Origin: an uncultured Oscillospiraceae bacterium
GTDB taxonomy: Bacteria > Bacillota > Clostridia > Oscillospirales > Oscillospiraceae
Direction of reading: 5' to 3'
Assembly: GCA_934597255.1 (NCBI GenBank)
Contig: CAKTQV010000014.1
Span: 1 to 55,320, forward strand
DNA length: 55,320 nucleotides
This document shows positions 17,831-26,912 of this stretch, piece after piece (the first letter of the stretch is position 1; every line of letters starts with the position of its first letter). The notes below the pieces were generated by a model. It was not told the origin of the DNA and did no database searches. It saw only the letters and a list, made by a program, of their open reading frames with translations. Position numbers and translations under genes: made by a program.

Positions 17831-17905
17831 AAAGCCGGGACGTGTCCGCACGTCCCGGCTTTCTTATGTCTTTTTCTTTCCCAATAGGGCAGTCTAACAG
17901 GGCCT
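17831..17905 (+). repeat. Intergenic repeat family, copy 1 (acts as ahcY terminator)
   Basis: A 14-bp stem (AAAGCCGGGACGTG with its complement) and TCCG loop, then TTCTTATG, a T-rich tract and the tail GGGCAGTCTAACAGGGCC. The same stem and tail recur at 38678-38747 and 41873-41942. This copy lacks the first hairpin carried by the other two. Confidence 0.85.
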
Positions 17906-17955
17906 TCCGGGATACATACGCAGGAACCTTTTTTCGCCCCCGCATCCCGGTTTTA

Positions 17956-19899
17956 TTACATATAACCCAGCGCCGTAACGGCGTCGTAGGCGTCGCGGTT
18001 GGCATTCATGATTTTGCCGGGGTTCCCGGCGTCTCCGATGACATAGTACTCGTTCACGAGAGGCCGCAGAGCATCCACCTCGGCCGCGCGGGAACGCATT
18101 CCAGCCGCCATAACGACCGTATCGCAGGGGTAAAACACCTCTTTCCCGGCCGCGTCCTCCGCATAGACGCCATGCTCGTCAATTCTCGTACAGCGCATGC
18201 CAAGCGCCCGGGTAACAGCCCCGCTTTCCCGGAGCTGACGGAAAAGGCCGATCTTATACATGGGTCCGGCTTCCTTCGCAAGCTCCGTCTGCATTTCCAG
18301 GATGGTGACCTCGTGGCCATCATGGGACAGCGCGATCGCCTCCTCAACGCCGATGAAGCCGCCGCCGATGATGACAACACGTTTTCCGATTTTCGTCTCC
18401 GGCGTAATATGCGCGCCAAAAACCACATTTCTGCCGTTATGTCCGGGCACCGGCACTGCGAAGGGCTCGCTCCCCACCGCAATAATGAGAACGTCGGGCC
18501 GAATCTGCTCCACGACCGTCTTGTCCACGCGGGTATTCAGCCGCACCTCGATCCCCGCGCGGCCGATCTTTGCAATCTGCGAGTCACGCCACCGGCGCAT
18601 GGGCCGTTTAAACCAGACGTCGTTGTCCGCGAAGCGCAGCGCGCCGAGCCTGTCGCTTTCTTCGCAAAGGATGACCTCATGTCCGCGCCGCTTTGCAACA
18701 AGCGCCGCCTCCATGCCGGCCGGCCCGCCGCCGGCCACAAGGATCTTCTTATGAACATAGGTCGGGAGCGGATGGAATACGTCGCATTCGCGGCCAATGA
18801 TCGGGTTCACCGCACAGCGCACCACGCGGTTTTGTACCATGCCGTTCTGACACTCCATGCAGCGGATGCAGGGCGTGATCTCCTCACTTTTTCCCTCCAT
18901 GACCTTGCGCGGCAGAAAGGGATCGGCAAGAAGCGCCCGCCCCATGGCGATGGCGTCCACGCCGCTCTCGGCCATAAACTTCTCCATATCATCGGGAATA
19001 TTGAAGGCGCCGACAGAGGCGACAGGGGTTTTGACATGCTTTTTGATCTCCGCGGCGAGACCGGCGTTTTCCATATCGTTCATAAAAACCGTCGGAAACA
19101 TATACGCGTAGGACTCGTCGATCTGCTGGGTTGCGGCGGAAACATGGATAAGCTCGACCCTTCCGTCAAGCATCTTTGCGATCTCCACGCCGGTATCAAG
19201 GCCGTAGCCGCCCTCAACGCGCTCAGAGCCGGAGATCCGGACGCTCACAGGAAACTGCCGCCCGACCGCCGCCCGGACCTTCTCAATGACCAGGAGGCAA
19301 AAGCGCATGCGGTTTTCAAGACTTCCGCCCCATTTATCCTCACGGTGGTTCGTCAGCGGACTTATGAATTCGTGGATGAGCCACCCATGACCGGCATGGA
19401 TCTGCACCATGTCAAAGCCATATTTTTTCGCGTTTGCCGCGGCTTCTCCATACTTTTCGGCAATGGTAAATATCTGCTCCTCGGTCATTGCGACCACCTC
19501 GTCGCCCCAGGCATCGATGTACCCGGACGGCCCCATGGCGTTCCTGCCGCCGATAAATTCAGGCGTGCAGAGCGCACCGCCATGATCGATCTGCACAGCG
19601 GCAGCCGCGCCGCCGGCATGAATCGCATCGGCCACGGCACAGAAATAGGGAGCGGCAGACGGGTCGTTGATGCAGACCTGCTGCGGATGCGCGCTGCCGC
19701 TCTCATCGACGATCGTATCTCCGACGGGAACAACCGAGGCGCCGCCCAGCGCGCGAAGCTTATAGTATTCTATGTTTTCCCTGGTATAATGCCTATCCGG
19801 CCCAAGCTCCGCCAAAGAAGTCGGCGCAGAAAACATGCGGTTTTTCAGTGTCAGCCCTGCCAGCTTCAGCGGTGCCAGCAGATGTTCATATTTCTTCAT
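17956..19899 (-). CDS. OYE-type NADH:flavin oxidoreductase with Fe-S and FAD domains (A)
   Basis: A 647-residue enzyme with the 2,4-dienoyl-CoA reductase/BaiCD architecture: FMN-binding TIM barrel (about 1-340), active-site segment VQIHAGHGWLIHEF (165-178), WGGSLENRMRF, Fe-S cysteines 344, 347, 350 and 362 (CIRCMEC, then RCAVNP), FAD motif GGGPAGMEAA (from 390) and NAD motif VVIIGGGFIGVEEA. Such proteins reduce a conjugated C=C bond at FMN using NAD(P)H electrons passed through FAD and a 4Fe-4S cluster. The ATG at 19899 starts KYEHLLAP as in relatives; the open frame upstream to 20334 is overlap. It is the last gene of the large operon, 55 bases after the flavoprotein gene. The substrate is unknown. 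Confidence 0.92.
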   Translation of the reverse strand: MKKYEHLLAPLKLAGLTLKNRMFSAPTSLAELGPDRHYTRENIEYYKLRALGGASVVPVGDTIVDESGSAHPQQVCINDPSAAPYFCAVADAIHAGGAAAAVQIDHGGALCTPEFIGGRNAMGPSGYIDAWGDEVVAMTEEQIFTIAEKYGEAAANAKKYGFDMVQIHAGHGWLIHEFISPLTNHREDKWGGSLENRMRFCLLVIEKVRAAVGRQFPVSVRISGSERVEGGYGLDTGVEIAKMLDGRVELIHVSAATQQIDESYAYMFPTVFMNDMENAGLAAEIKKHVKTPVASVGAFNIPDDMEKFMAESGVDAIAMGRALLADPFLPRKVMEGKSEEITPCIRCMECQNGMVQNRVVRCAVNPIIGRECDVFHPLPTYVHKKILVAGGGPAGMEAALVAKRRGHEVILCEESDRLGALRFADNDVWFKRPMRRWRDSQIAKIGRAGIEVRLNTRVDKTVVEQIRPDVLIIAVGSEPFAVPVPGHNGRNVVFGAHITPETKIGKRVVIIGGGFIGVEEAIALSHDGHEVTILEMQTELAKEAGPMYKIGLFRQLRESGAVTRALGMRCTRIDEHGVYAEDAAGKEVFYPCDTVVMAAGMRSRAAEVDALRPLVNEYYVIGDAGNPGKIMNANRDAYDAVTALGYM

Positions 19900-19954
19900 A
19901 TACTTCCTCCCTCCAGAGAGAATGGACGCCGTTTGGCGTCCATTTCCCGGTCTG

Positions 19955-21367
19955 TCATTTGTTTTGCAGATCCCGGCTCGCTGTCTCGCCGGCCAAAAGC
20001 CCGGTTCCCAGCGACATACCCAGCGCCGCGCCGCGCAGATAATAATCACGGCCCTGCCAGCCGGCGGAAATGACGCCCGCTGCATACAGCCCGCCGATGG
20101 GCTTGTCATCCGCATCCAGCACGCGCATTTCCCGATCCGTAACGATCGGTCCGAAGGTATCAATGATAAGCGGGCAGAACCTGACCGCATAGAAGGGGCC
20201 TTCACGCAGGGGCAGCAGATTTTCCGCATGCTTGCCGAACCGATCGTCCACGCCCCGTTCGCAGGCGGCATTGTATTCCTCCAGCGTATGCCGCAGCGTC
20301 TCCGGCTCAGCCCCCATCCAACGGGCGATCTCATCCCAGTCCTCCGAGATACAGACCCAGCGCCGACTCTCCGACTGCAGGTAATTGCGCACCATGGAGG
20401 TGTCGATCATGGCCGCCATCGGGAAACTGCGGCGGCCCGTGACGATGTCGTCGATCATCCGGCTGTCAAACAATGCATAGCCCACCTTGCCGGGCTGCTG
20501 AACAAGCAGGTTCGTCATGCCGTTCCCGGCCGGGCAGTCCTCCGTGCAGTAGCGGCGGCCATCACGGTTGACCCAGAGAGCAAAATGGATGCCGCCGATG
20601 CGGTTTGGCACGCTGTTGCGGCGCATAAAGCTGTAATTCGGCTCCTTGAGAAGCGTACAGTAGTCATTGAGCTTGGCACCGGCTCCCTCCGCCAGCGCGA
20701 TCCCGTCGCCGTCCATGGGTATCGCGTCGGTCAGATAGGTTCCCGGCTCGTACTGCTCCGGGAAATACCGGCACAGAAGTTCGTCGTTTCCGCAGAAACC
20801 GCCGCTGGCGATCACCACCGCGTCGGCTTCGACCCGGACCGTCTCGCCCGTTTTTCCGTCGGTGTATTCCACCGCGCGCACGCATCCGCCGTCCGCATCG
20901 ATGTGTGTAACGCAGGCATCGGTCCGCACCTCTCCGCCGAAGCTCTCCAGATGCTCCTTCATGCGGTCAATGTAGGTGCGGAAATAACCAAAATCGCGGT
21001 CAAGCCGCGCCGGCATATGGCAGTCCGGGCCATCCGCCTTGTATTCCGCGCCGATCGACTCCATCCACTCCATCGTAAAGGCAGAGCGGCGGATGAGATT
21101 CCACAGAAGCTCCATGTTGATCCGTTCATAATGGTGATACTGCATGGCCTCATTGAATACATCCTCGCAGGTCTTGGTGCTTCCGGCCTTTTTGAGAATA
21201 TCACTCTCCACGCCGAATATCCAGCCGCCGGCCATGCCGGAGTTTCCGCCATGATACGGTCGCTTTTCCAGAACCAGAATGGGGGAAACGCCCTCCTCCG
21301 CCGCGCGGCAGGCCGCCGTAAGCCCGGCGCCGCCGGCGCCGATGACAACCAGAGAATACCGGCTCAT
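19955..21367 (-). CDS. Fumarate reductase/KstD-like FAD-dependent oxidoreductase
   Basis: A 470-residue soluble flavoprotein of the FAD_binding_2 family: dinucleotide motif VVIGAGGAGLTAACRAAEEG (7-26), GGNSGMAGGWIFG, a capping domain, and a C-terminal FAD segment GGLYAAGVISAGWQGRDYYLRG. The family includes fumarate, urocanate and cinnamate reductases, BaiN-like enzymes and 3-ketosteroid dehydrogenases. There is no signal peptide and no FMN-bind domain, so it should act in the cytoplasm. ATG 21367 follows GGAGG and overlaps the ferredoxin stop (ATGA), so the ferredoxin is a likely electron donor. Confidence 0.9.
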   Translation of the reverse strand: MSRYSLVVIGAGGAGLTAACRAAEEGVSPILVLEKRPYHGGNSGMAGGWIFGVESDILKKAGSTKTCEDVFNEAMQYHHYERINMELLWNLIRRSAFTMEWMESIGAEYKADGPDCHMPARLDRDFGYFRTYIDRMKEHLESFGGEVRTDACVTHIDADGGCVRAVEYTDGKTGETVRVEADAVVIASGGFCGNDELLCRYFPEQYEPGTYLTDAIPMDGDGIALAEGAGAKLNDYCTLLKEPNYSFMRRNSVPNRIGGIHFALWVNRDGRRYCTEDCPAGNGMTNLLVQQPGKVGYALFDSRMIDDIVTGRRSFPMAAMIDTSMVRNYLQSESRRWVCISEDWDEIARWMGAEPETLRHTLEEYNAACERGVDDRFGKHAENLLPLREGPFYAVRFCPLIIDTFGPIVTDREMRVLDADDKPIGGLYAAGVISAGWQGRDYYLRGAALGMSLGTGLLAGETASRDLQNK

Positions 21368-21549
21368 TCTATTTCCTCCTTTTCGATCACGCCCAGCGGG
21401 CATAGCATGGCGCAGGTGCCGCAGCCGACGCATTTTTCCGGGTCGATCTCATAATGCTCTCTGCCGGCATAGACAGCCTTTTTCGGACAACTTCTTTCGC
21501 AGCGACCGCAGGTAATGCAGTCGCCGCCAATGCGATACCGCTTTTTCAT
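21364..21549 (-). CDS. 2x[4Fe-4S] ferredoxin
   Basis: A 61-residue protein with two CxxCxxCxxxCP motifs (Cys 11, 14, 17, 21 and 40, 43, 46, 50), the clostridial-type bacterial ferredoxin pattern. It overlaps the following flavoprotein gene by four bases and starts 13 bases after the dehydrogenase gene, so it is probably a dedicated low-potential electron carrier for the operon's flavoenzymes. Confidence 0.93.
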   Translation of the reverse strand: MKKRYRIGGDCITCGRCERSCPKKAVYAGREHYEIDPEKCVGCGTCAMLCPLGVIEKEEIE

Positions 21550-21562
21550 GTACGCCGCCTCC

Positions 21563-22627
21563 TCAGTCCTTATAATAGATATCCGTCATGGCGATCAGCT
21601 CATCCAGATTACTCCGGTCCGCTTTTCTCTCCCCCTTCTCGATCTGGCGAACCATCTCCACGACCGCCTTCTGGCCCGGAGTCTGCACGCCGGTCTGCTT
21701 TCCTTTTTCTATAATGTAGCCATTAGCGTAATAAATCTCGAGCGGCCGTCCGCGGCGGATATCCGCCGTGTATGCGTCCACGAGCGCGGCCAGTCCTGTC
21801 GCCCCTTCCGGCGGCGCCTCCTTGGCCATGGGGTGATGCGCGATGCGGTCGGCAAGCGCCGCGTCATCCCGGACGGCCAGAATATTCATCTCGGCCTCCG
21901 TCATGAAGGCGATCTGCCGGAGCGGATACCCGCAGGCGCGCGCTACACGGAACGTCTCGCTGGCCAGGCGGCCGAACATACGCTGCATCCGAGGATCATC
22001 GTTTCCGCAAAACTGCGAATAACCCGACACGCAGCTCAGCGGCACGCCCATGCATATTTCCGCAAGCTTTTCCCAGCGCTTGAGCATAATGTTGTCCGAC
22101 ACCGTCGTCGGCTTGATCGCGCTGAGTATCTCCGCCAGCCGATGCACGCGCGGCGTATCCGCGCCGTCCAGCTCACCCGTGACGAGAAATCCGTCGTGGT
22201 TTTCCACCACGCCCGCCTCGGGCGAAAAGCCGCCCGTGAAGCAGACGGTCGGTATCACACGCTCCGTGCCGACAAGCGGGATGATGACCTCCTCATTGAT
22301 GCCGTTCTGCAGCGAGGAGACCACACCATCCTGTGCCAGATGCGGCAGCATTTTGCGCACCATCGTCTCGGTATCGTTGGATTTTCCCGTGATAAGAACG
22401 AGATCGAACACCTCATCCGCCGCCAGATCGTCTATAAATGCAGCTTTGACAGGTGTTTCATATACCTTTCCTTCAAAGCTGATGCGTATGCCATCCGTAT
22501 TGAGGCGTTCCACCGCGCTGCGCCGGAAAATGGGAACGACCGTCACATCGTAGCCGCCAAGCGTCAGATACCCGCCGGCCAGCGTGCCGATAACACCCGT
22601 TCCGACCACTGCGATCCTGTCAAACAT
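21563..22627 (-). CDS. Ketopantoate reductase (ApbA/PanE)-like dehydrogenase
   Basis: A 354-residue protein with an N-terminal Rossmann motif VVGTGVIGTLAGGYLTLGG, the LQNGINEE segment typical of 2-dehydropantoate reductases, and the helical C-terminal ApbA domain. It is longer than biosynthetic PanE (about 300). In this operon it more likely interconverts a ketone and an alcohol on a pathway intermediate using NAD(P)H than it makes pantothenate; that is inference from context. Confidence 0.85.
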   Translation of the reverse strand: MFDRIAVVGTGVIGTLAGGYLTLGGYDVTVVPIFRRSAVERLNTDGIRISFEGKVYETPVKAAFIDDLAADEVFDLVLITGKSNDTETMVRKMLPHLAQDGVVSSLQNGINEEVIIPLVGTERVIPTVCFTGGFSPEAGVVENHDGFLVTGELDGADTPRVHRLAEILSAIKPTTVSDNIMLKRWEKLAEICMGVPLSCVSGYSQFCGNDDPRMQRMFGRLASETFRVARACGYPLRQIAFMTEAEMNILAVRDDAALADRIAHHPMAKEAPPEGATGLAALVDAYTADIRRGRPLEIYYANGYIIEKGKQTGVQTPGQKAVVEMVRQIEKGERKADRSNLDELIAMTDIYYKD

Positions 22628-22640
22628 AAAAACTCTCCTT

Positions 22641-24722
22641 TCAGCTTATCTCCATAGCCGCAACGTAACCTTCGCGGATGGCGTTTGCCACCACGCGGGC
22701 CGCTTTGCAGTCGCCAACCGCCACGACCGGGATGCCGCCGGCCCATTCGCTGATCCGAGTCAGCGTATCCTTCCGAGGCTCCATGCCAAGATGGTACACA
22801 ATCGTGTCCGCTTCATAGCGGTCTTTGTCCGTCACGACGCAGCCAGGCTCAATACGGACAAAGCGCTCGTCATCCACGATCCCGATGCCGTCCGCGATCA
22901 TTTTGCGGCGGATGATATTGACCGCTCTGGGATCTGTCACGCCCTCCGCATTCACACGCAGGACCGTCACCTTCTCCACATCGTCCCTTGCGGCAAGATA
23001 TACGCCGGTTTCCGCAGCGTGGTTGCTGCCGCCGACCACCACGACACGCCGTCCGCAGCGGAACGACGGATCATAGGCATCCAGCGCATGGACGGCGTTT
23101 TCCAAGCCTTCAAGCGCAGGCTTTTTCGCGTCCGCCCCTACCGCCGCAATAATCACATCCGGCGCAAACCCGTCGATCTGCGACGCGCTCACTTCCGTCC
23201 CAAGGGCCAGCTTTATGCCGCGGTCTTTGACCCGGCGGATCAGCAGATCCTTATAATTTTTATAATCGACCTTATACGGGTCATGATCCGTAAATCCGAT
23301 CGTCCCGCCCAGCCGCTCGCTTTTTTCGACGAGCAGGACTTCATGCCCACGATCCGCCGCCGTGATAGCAGCCATCATTCCGCCGACGCCGCCCCCCACG
23401 ACCAGAACCCGGCGCCGCGCCGTCACGATCGGCCAGCCGCCCTCCGGAATGTCCAGGCCGCGTTCAGGATTTACCGTGCAGAGAGCGCCAACCTTCGGCG
23501 CAGGCTGGCCGGGAAGCTGGAAGCCCATACGCATGGGCGGCGCCGTAACGGTCCAGTCGCCCTCCTTGTCCGTGACGTTTCCGCCATGCGCGCAGAAGAA
23601 GCAGCGGACGCAGCGCTGAATATCATCCTGGCGGCCGGAAAGACACTTGTTTGCAAAATCAAGGTCAGCATAAAATTCCTGACGGCCAAGCGCGATCAGA
23701 TCGATCTTCCCCTCGCCGATATACTCGTTCGCCTCTTCCGGGCTGTTGATGCCGCCAACGATGTTCAGAAGCATGGATTTCGTATTGCGCTTGATCTCCC
23801 AGGCATCGTTTATGTTCACAAAATGCGGGTCATACTGCTGGCCGCCGTCGGTATGGCTGGAATAGTGCAGGTTATAGTGGCCGTTTGACACGGAGATGAT
23901 GTCCGCGATGCCGTCCACCATCTGGGCAAAGGTGACGACCTGGCTGATGCCATAGCCGCCGGGCACACCCGTCTCCTGTCCGCTCAGGCGGATCTCCAGA
24001 ATAAAATCGTCGCCCACCGCTTCCCGGACGGCCTTGATGACGCGGACGGGGAAATTGCAGCGTTTTTCTTCGCTGCCGCCATAGATATCGTCGCGCTGGT
24101 TGCATCGTTCGGACAAAAACTGCGCCAACAGCCATCCGTGCGCCGCATGGATCTGCACGCCGTCAAACCCCGCCTTTTTCATATAGCAGGCCGCGCGGGC
24201 AAAGCTGTCGCAGATCTGCTGCATATCCTCTTCTTCCGCGCCCTTGACGATCTCGCCATTTTCACGCACGAAGCTCATCGGTCCGATGGCCACCGGCCGC
24301 CCCTCGACCGCGCCAAGCCCAACGCGCATATTGCCCGGGTGGGCAAGCTGGTCGAGCGCAAGCGCGCCGGCGTTATGTATCTCACGGGCTATGGAGCGCC
24401 AGGCGTTCATCTGCGGCCCATCGGGCTTCGTGAAATCGGTATAGGAATAGCTGACCGCCCGCATGAACGGATCAGACAAGTCCTGACTGCGGATATTCCA
24501 GCGGTCGCCCCAGACCGGATCGATGTCCGTCTCTCCGATGCAGACAGCGCCGACGCCGCCGCGTGCGTGGCGTATTTTATCCCGCAGCCAATCCGTCGAG
24601 ATCACAATGCCGTCCGGCGTCATCTGGATTCCCATAAGCGCCGGCGCCGTTGTGATGCGGTTGCGGTAGACATGGCCGCGCACAGGGAGCGGCTGAAGCA
24701 GATTTTTCAGGTATTCGGCCAT
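22641..24722 (-). CDS. OYE-type NADH:flavin oxidoreductase with Fe-S and FAD domains (B)
   Basis: A 693-residue relative of enzymes A and C: TIM barrel with AHPGNMRVG, VQIHAAHGWLLAQFLS (189-204) and IYGGSEEKRCNFP; Fe-S cysteines 371, 374, 377 and 415; FAD motif VVGGGVGGMMAA (from 441) and NAD motif VVVVGGSNHAAETG. The usual 11-residue spacing before the fourth cysteine is enlarged to 37. ATG 24722 begins MAEYLKNLLQP and lies just after the stop of enzyme C; GAGGAG is 13 bases away, a long spacing. It should reduce an activated C=C or carry out a related hydride transfer; the substrate is unknown. Confidence 0.9.
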   Translation of the reverse strand: MAEYLKNLLQPLPVRGHVYRNRITTAPALMGIQMTPDGIVISTDWLRDKIRHARGGVGAVCIGETDIDPVWGDRWNIRSQDLSDPFMRAVSYSYTDFTKPDGPQMNAWRSIAREIHNAGALALDQLAHPGNMRVGLGAVEGRPVAIGPMSFVRENGEIVKGAEEEDMQQICDSFARAACYMKKAGFDGVQIHAAHGWLLAQFLSERCNQRDDIYGGSEEKRCNFPVRVIKAVREAVGDDFILEIRLSGQETGVPGGYGISQVVTFAQMVDGIADIISVSNGHYNLHYSSHTDGGQQYDPHFVNINDAWEIKRNTKSMLLNIVGGINSPEEANEYIGEGKIDLIALGRQEFYADLDFANKCLSGRQDDIQRCVRCFFCAHGGNVTDKEGDWTVTAPPMRMGFQLPGQPAPKVGALCTVNPERGLDIPEGGWPIVTARRRVLVVGGGVGGMMAAITAADRGHEVLLVEKSERLGGTIGFTDHDPYKVDYKNYKDLLIRRVKDRGIKLALGTEVSASQIDGFAPDVIIAAVGADAKKPALEGLENAVHALDAYDPSFRCGRRVVVVGGSNHAAETGVYLAARDDVEKVTVLRVNAEGVTDPRAVNIIRRKMIADGIGIVDDERFVRIEPGCVVTDKDRYEADTIVYHLGMEPRKDTLTRISEWAGGIPVVAVGDCKAARVVANAIREGYVAAMEIS

Positions 24723-24729
24723 AATATCG

Positions 24730-26898
24730 TCAGTTCTCCTCGTTATTGAATAGTTTCCAGGCCTTGAGCGCCGCCGAGGCCCCGTCGTATATCGCATGAT
24801 ACACCTTACCCGGCTCCACGCAGTCGCCCGCCGTGACAAATGGAATGTCTCCCGCCGCTTCCCGCAGCGCTTCCGTGTCGTTCGAGCGCATACCAAGCGC
24901 GTAAACGATGCAGTCCGCGTGCAGCGCAATATCGCCGTCGCGTGTACGCGCGCGCACCAGATGCGGCTCGACCGCCATTACCTCCGCGCCGGGGTACTGC
25001 CGCACACCGCAGCGCTCAAAGCCGCGGAACAGGTCGATCTTATTCGCATCAAGCGGTCCGGGGGCAAGCTGCTCCCGCCGCCCGAACACCGACACCTGCG
25101 CCGCCCCGCTGTCAGCCAGGCTGTAGGCCGCCTCGCAGCCGGACAGGCCGCCGCCAAGCACCGCCACGCTTTTGCCGGCAAAATTCTCGCCGTAGACTTC
25201 GAGCAGCGGACGCGCATTCTCACGCAGACCGGGTATATCCGGCACGAAAGCCGACGACCCGACCGCACAGACAATGAAATCCGGCCGCTCCCGCTCGATG
25301 AAAGCTCTGTCCACGCAGCAGCCAAGCCGCAGGTCGATCCAGCTCCGCTTCCCAATCCGACGGATCAGGCGGTCCTTGAACCGGCGATGGTCATACTTGT
25401 GCTTATCGTAATCGGTAAAGCGGAATATCCCGCCCAGATCCTTCTTTTTTTCGCACAGGACCACGTCAAAGCCGATGTCCGCGGCAGTGATCGCCGCCTG
25501 CATCCCGGCCATGCCGCCGCCGATGACGAGTATCTTCCGGTTCACATGCGTGCGCGGCAGCTCGCCGTTCTCGGCCATCTCCGGCCGCCCGCAGTACGGG
25601 TTGACCGAACAGAAGTCCGGCCCGATCATCATGGGCGGCGAATTGCGGAAGAAGGCGTAAAAATCCGTATCCTCCGGCATGGCAGGCGTGAATGGGCCGG
25701 CAAAGACCGGCTTTTTCGGATCCGGCGGCGCCATGCGGGGCGGCTCGCTCAGGCCGAGCTGCTCCAATTCGCGCTTTCGCAGCGCAGGCATCACACCCCC
25801 CATACACAGACCACAGCGCAGACACCCATCGATCTCATCGGCCTGACCGGATGTGACCTTGTTCGCAAAATCGGGGTCAGCCTTGTGGATCTGTCTCCCC
25901 ATGGCGACAAGATCGGCCTTGCCCTCGGCCAGTATCCGCTCTGCGTCGTCCGCGTTGCGGATACCGCCGACGATGCACACGGGAATATCCACATGCGCCT
26001 TGATATGGGCGCATTCGGCCAGATTGGAGATGTTCGGCCGAAACAGCCCCGGGTACATTCCCGTTGCCAGCGGGCCGACCGGCCCGTCCATTTGCTCCGT
26101 GGTCGGATCGCGGTATACGCCGGCCGACACATGGATGATATTTACATACTCCTGCGCACGCCGGCAGAATTCCGTCACCTCATCCAGAGGCATACCGCCC
26201 TCGCAGCGCTCGGAGCCGGAAATACGCATTTCCAGAATAAAATCCTCTCCAACCGCCTCCCGCACGCCGGCCAGGATCCTAAGCGGAAAGCGCATACGGT
26301 TTTCAATGCTTCCTCCGTATTCGTCGGTACGGTGGTTGGTTCGCGGCGAAAGAAACTGGTGCGGCAGCCACGAGTGTCCGAAGTGGAGATTCACGCCGTC
26401 AAAACCCGCAGCCTTCATGTACCGCGCCGCCTCCTGCCAGCTTTTCACGGAGTCGGCCATGATCGCCTCGTCCATGGCCAGAATAGGCGTTCCGTCCACG
26501 GCGGTCAGCGCGTCCGGTCCATAGCCCGGCCCGGTACATCCGGTGCTGTTCTGGCGCAGATTGCCGGCCTGACAGAGCTGGACCAAAGCCAGAGCACCGT
26601 GCCGGTGTATCATATCGGCATGACGGCGCCATTCCCGGAACTGCCGCCCGCTCCAGTCTGTATAGTCGATGCGCGGCGGGAAGCCGGACTTATTTCCGTA
26701 AACAAAGTTTACCTCCGTCTCCCCAATGCACACACTGGCGCATCCGCCGGCCGCCTTGCGTTCGACGACACGGTAGTCCTCCTCTGGGAAAGCACCGTCC
26801 GGGCAAATGATGCCGGCCAGCGCCGGAGAGGCCGTCATGCGGTTTTTATAGATCCTTCCCGCTACGGTCAGCGGCTGCAGCAGATGTTCATAGCTCAT
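24730..26898 (-). CDS. OYE-type NADH:flavin oxidoreductase with Fe-S and FAD domains (C)
   Basis: A 722-residue enzyme, the longest of the three. The barrel carries VNLHFGHSWLPHQFLS (169-184) and EYGGSIENRMRFP; Fe-S cysteines are 359, 362, 365 and 430, with 64 residues between the third and fourth where ordinary members have about 11. FAD motif VIGGGMAGMQAA starts near 458 and the NAD motif VLGGGLSGCEAA follows. Its first residues (MSYEHLLQPL) match enzyme A. The active-site segment has FGH-S in place of AxH-G, suggesting a different substrate or step. It follows the SnoaL-like genes by 14 bases. Confidence 0.9.
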   Translation of the reverse strand: MSYEHLLQPLTVAGRIYKNRMTASPALAGIICPDGAFPEEDYRVVERKAAGGCASVCIGETEVNFVYGNKSGFPPRIDYTDWSGRQFREWRRHADMIHRHGALALVQLCQAGNLRQNSTGCTGPGYGPDALTAVDGTPILAMDEAIMADSVKSWQEAARYMKAAGFDGVNLHFGHSWLPHQFLSPRTNHRTDEYGGSIENRMRFPLRILAGVREAVGEDFILEMRISGSERCEGGMPLDEVTEFCRRAQEYVNIIHVSAGVYRDPTTEQMDGPVGPLATGMYPGLFRPNISNLAECAHIKAHVDIPVCIVGGIRNADDAERILAEGKADLVAMGRQIHKADPDFANKVTSGQADEIDGCLRCGLCMGGVMPALRKRELEQLGLSEPPRMAPPDPKKPVFAGPFTPAMPEDTDFYAFFRNSPPMMIGPDFCSVNPYCGRPEMAENGELPRTHVNRKILVIGGGMAGMQAAITAADIGFDVVLCEKKKDLGGIFRFTDYDKHKYDHRRFKDRLIRRIGKRSWIDLRLGCCVDRAFIERERPDFIVCAVGSSAFVPDIPGLRENARPLLEVYGENFAGKSVAVLGGGLSGCEAAYSLADSGAAQVSVFGRREQLAPGPLDANKIDLFRGFERCGVRQYPGAEVMAVEPHLVRARTRDGDIALHADCIVYALGMRSNDTEALREAAGDIPFVTAGDCVEPGKVYHAIYDGASAALKAWKLFNNEEN

Positions 26899-26912
26899 GA
26901 TCTTCCCTCTCG

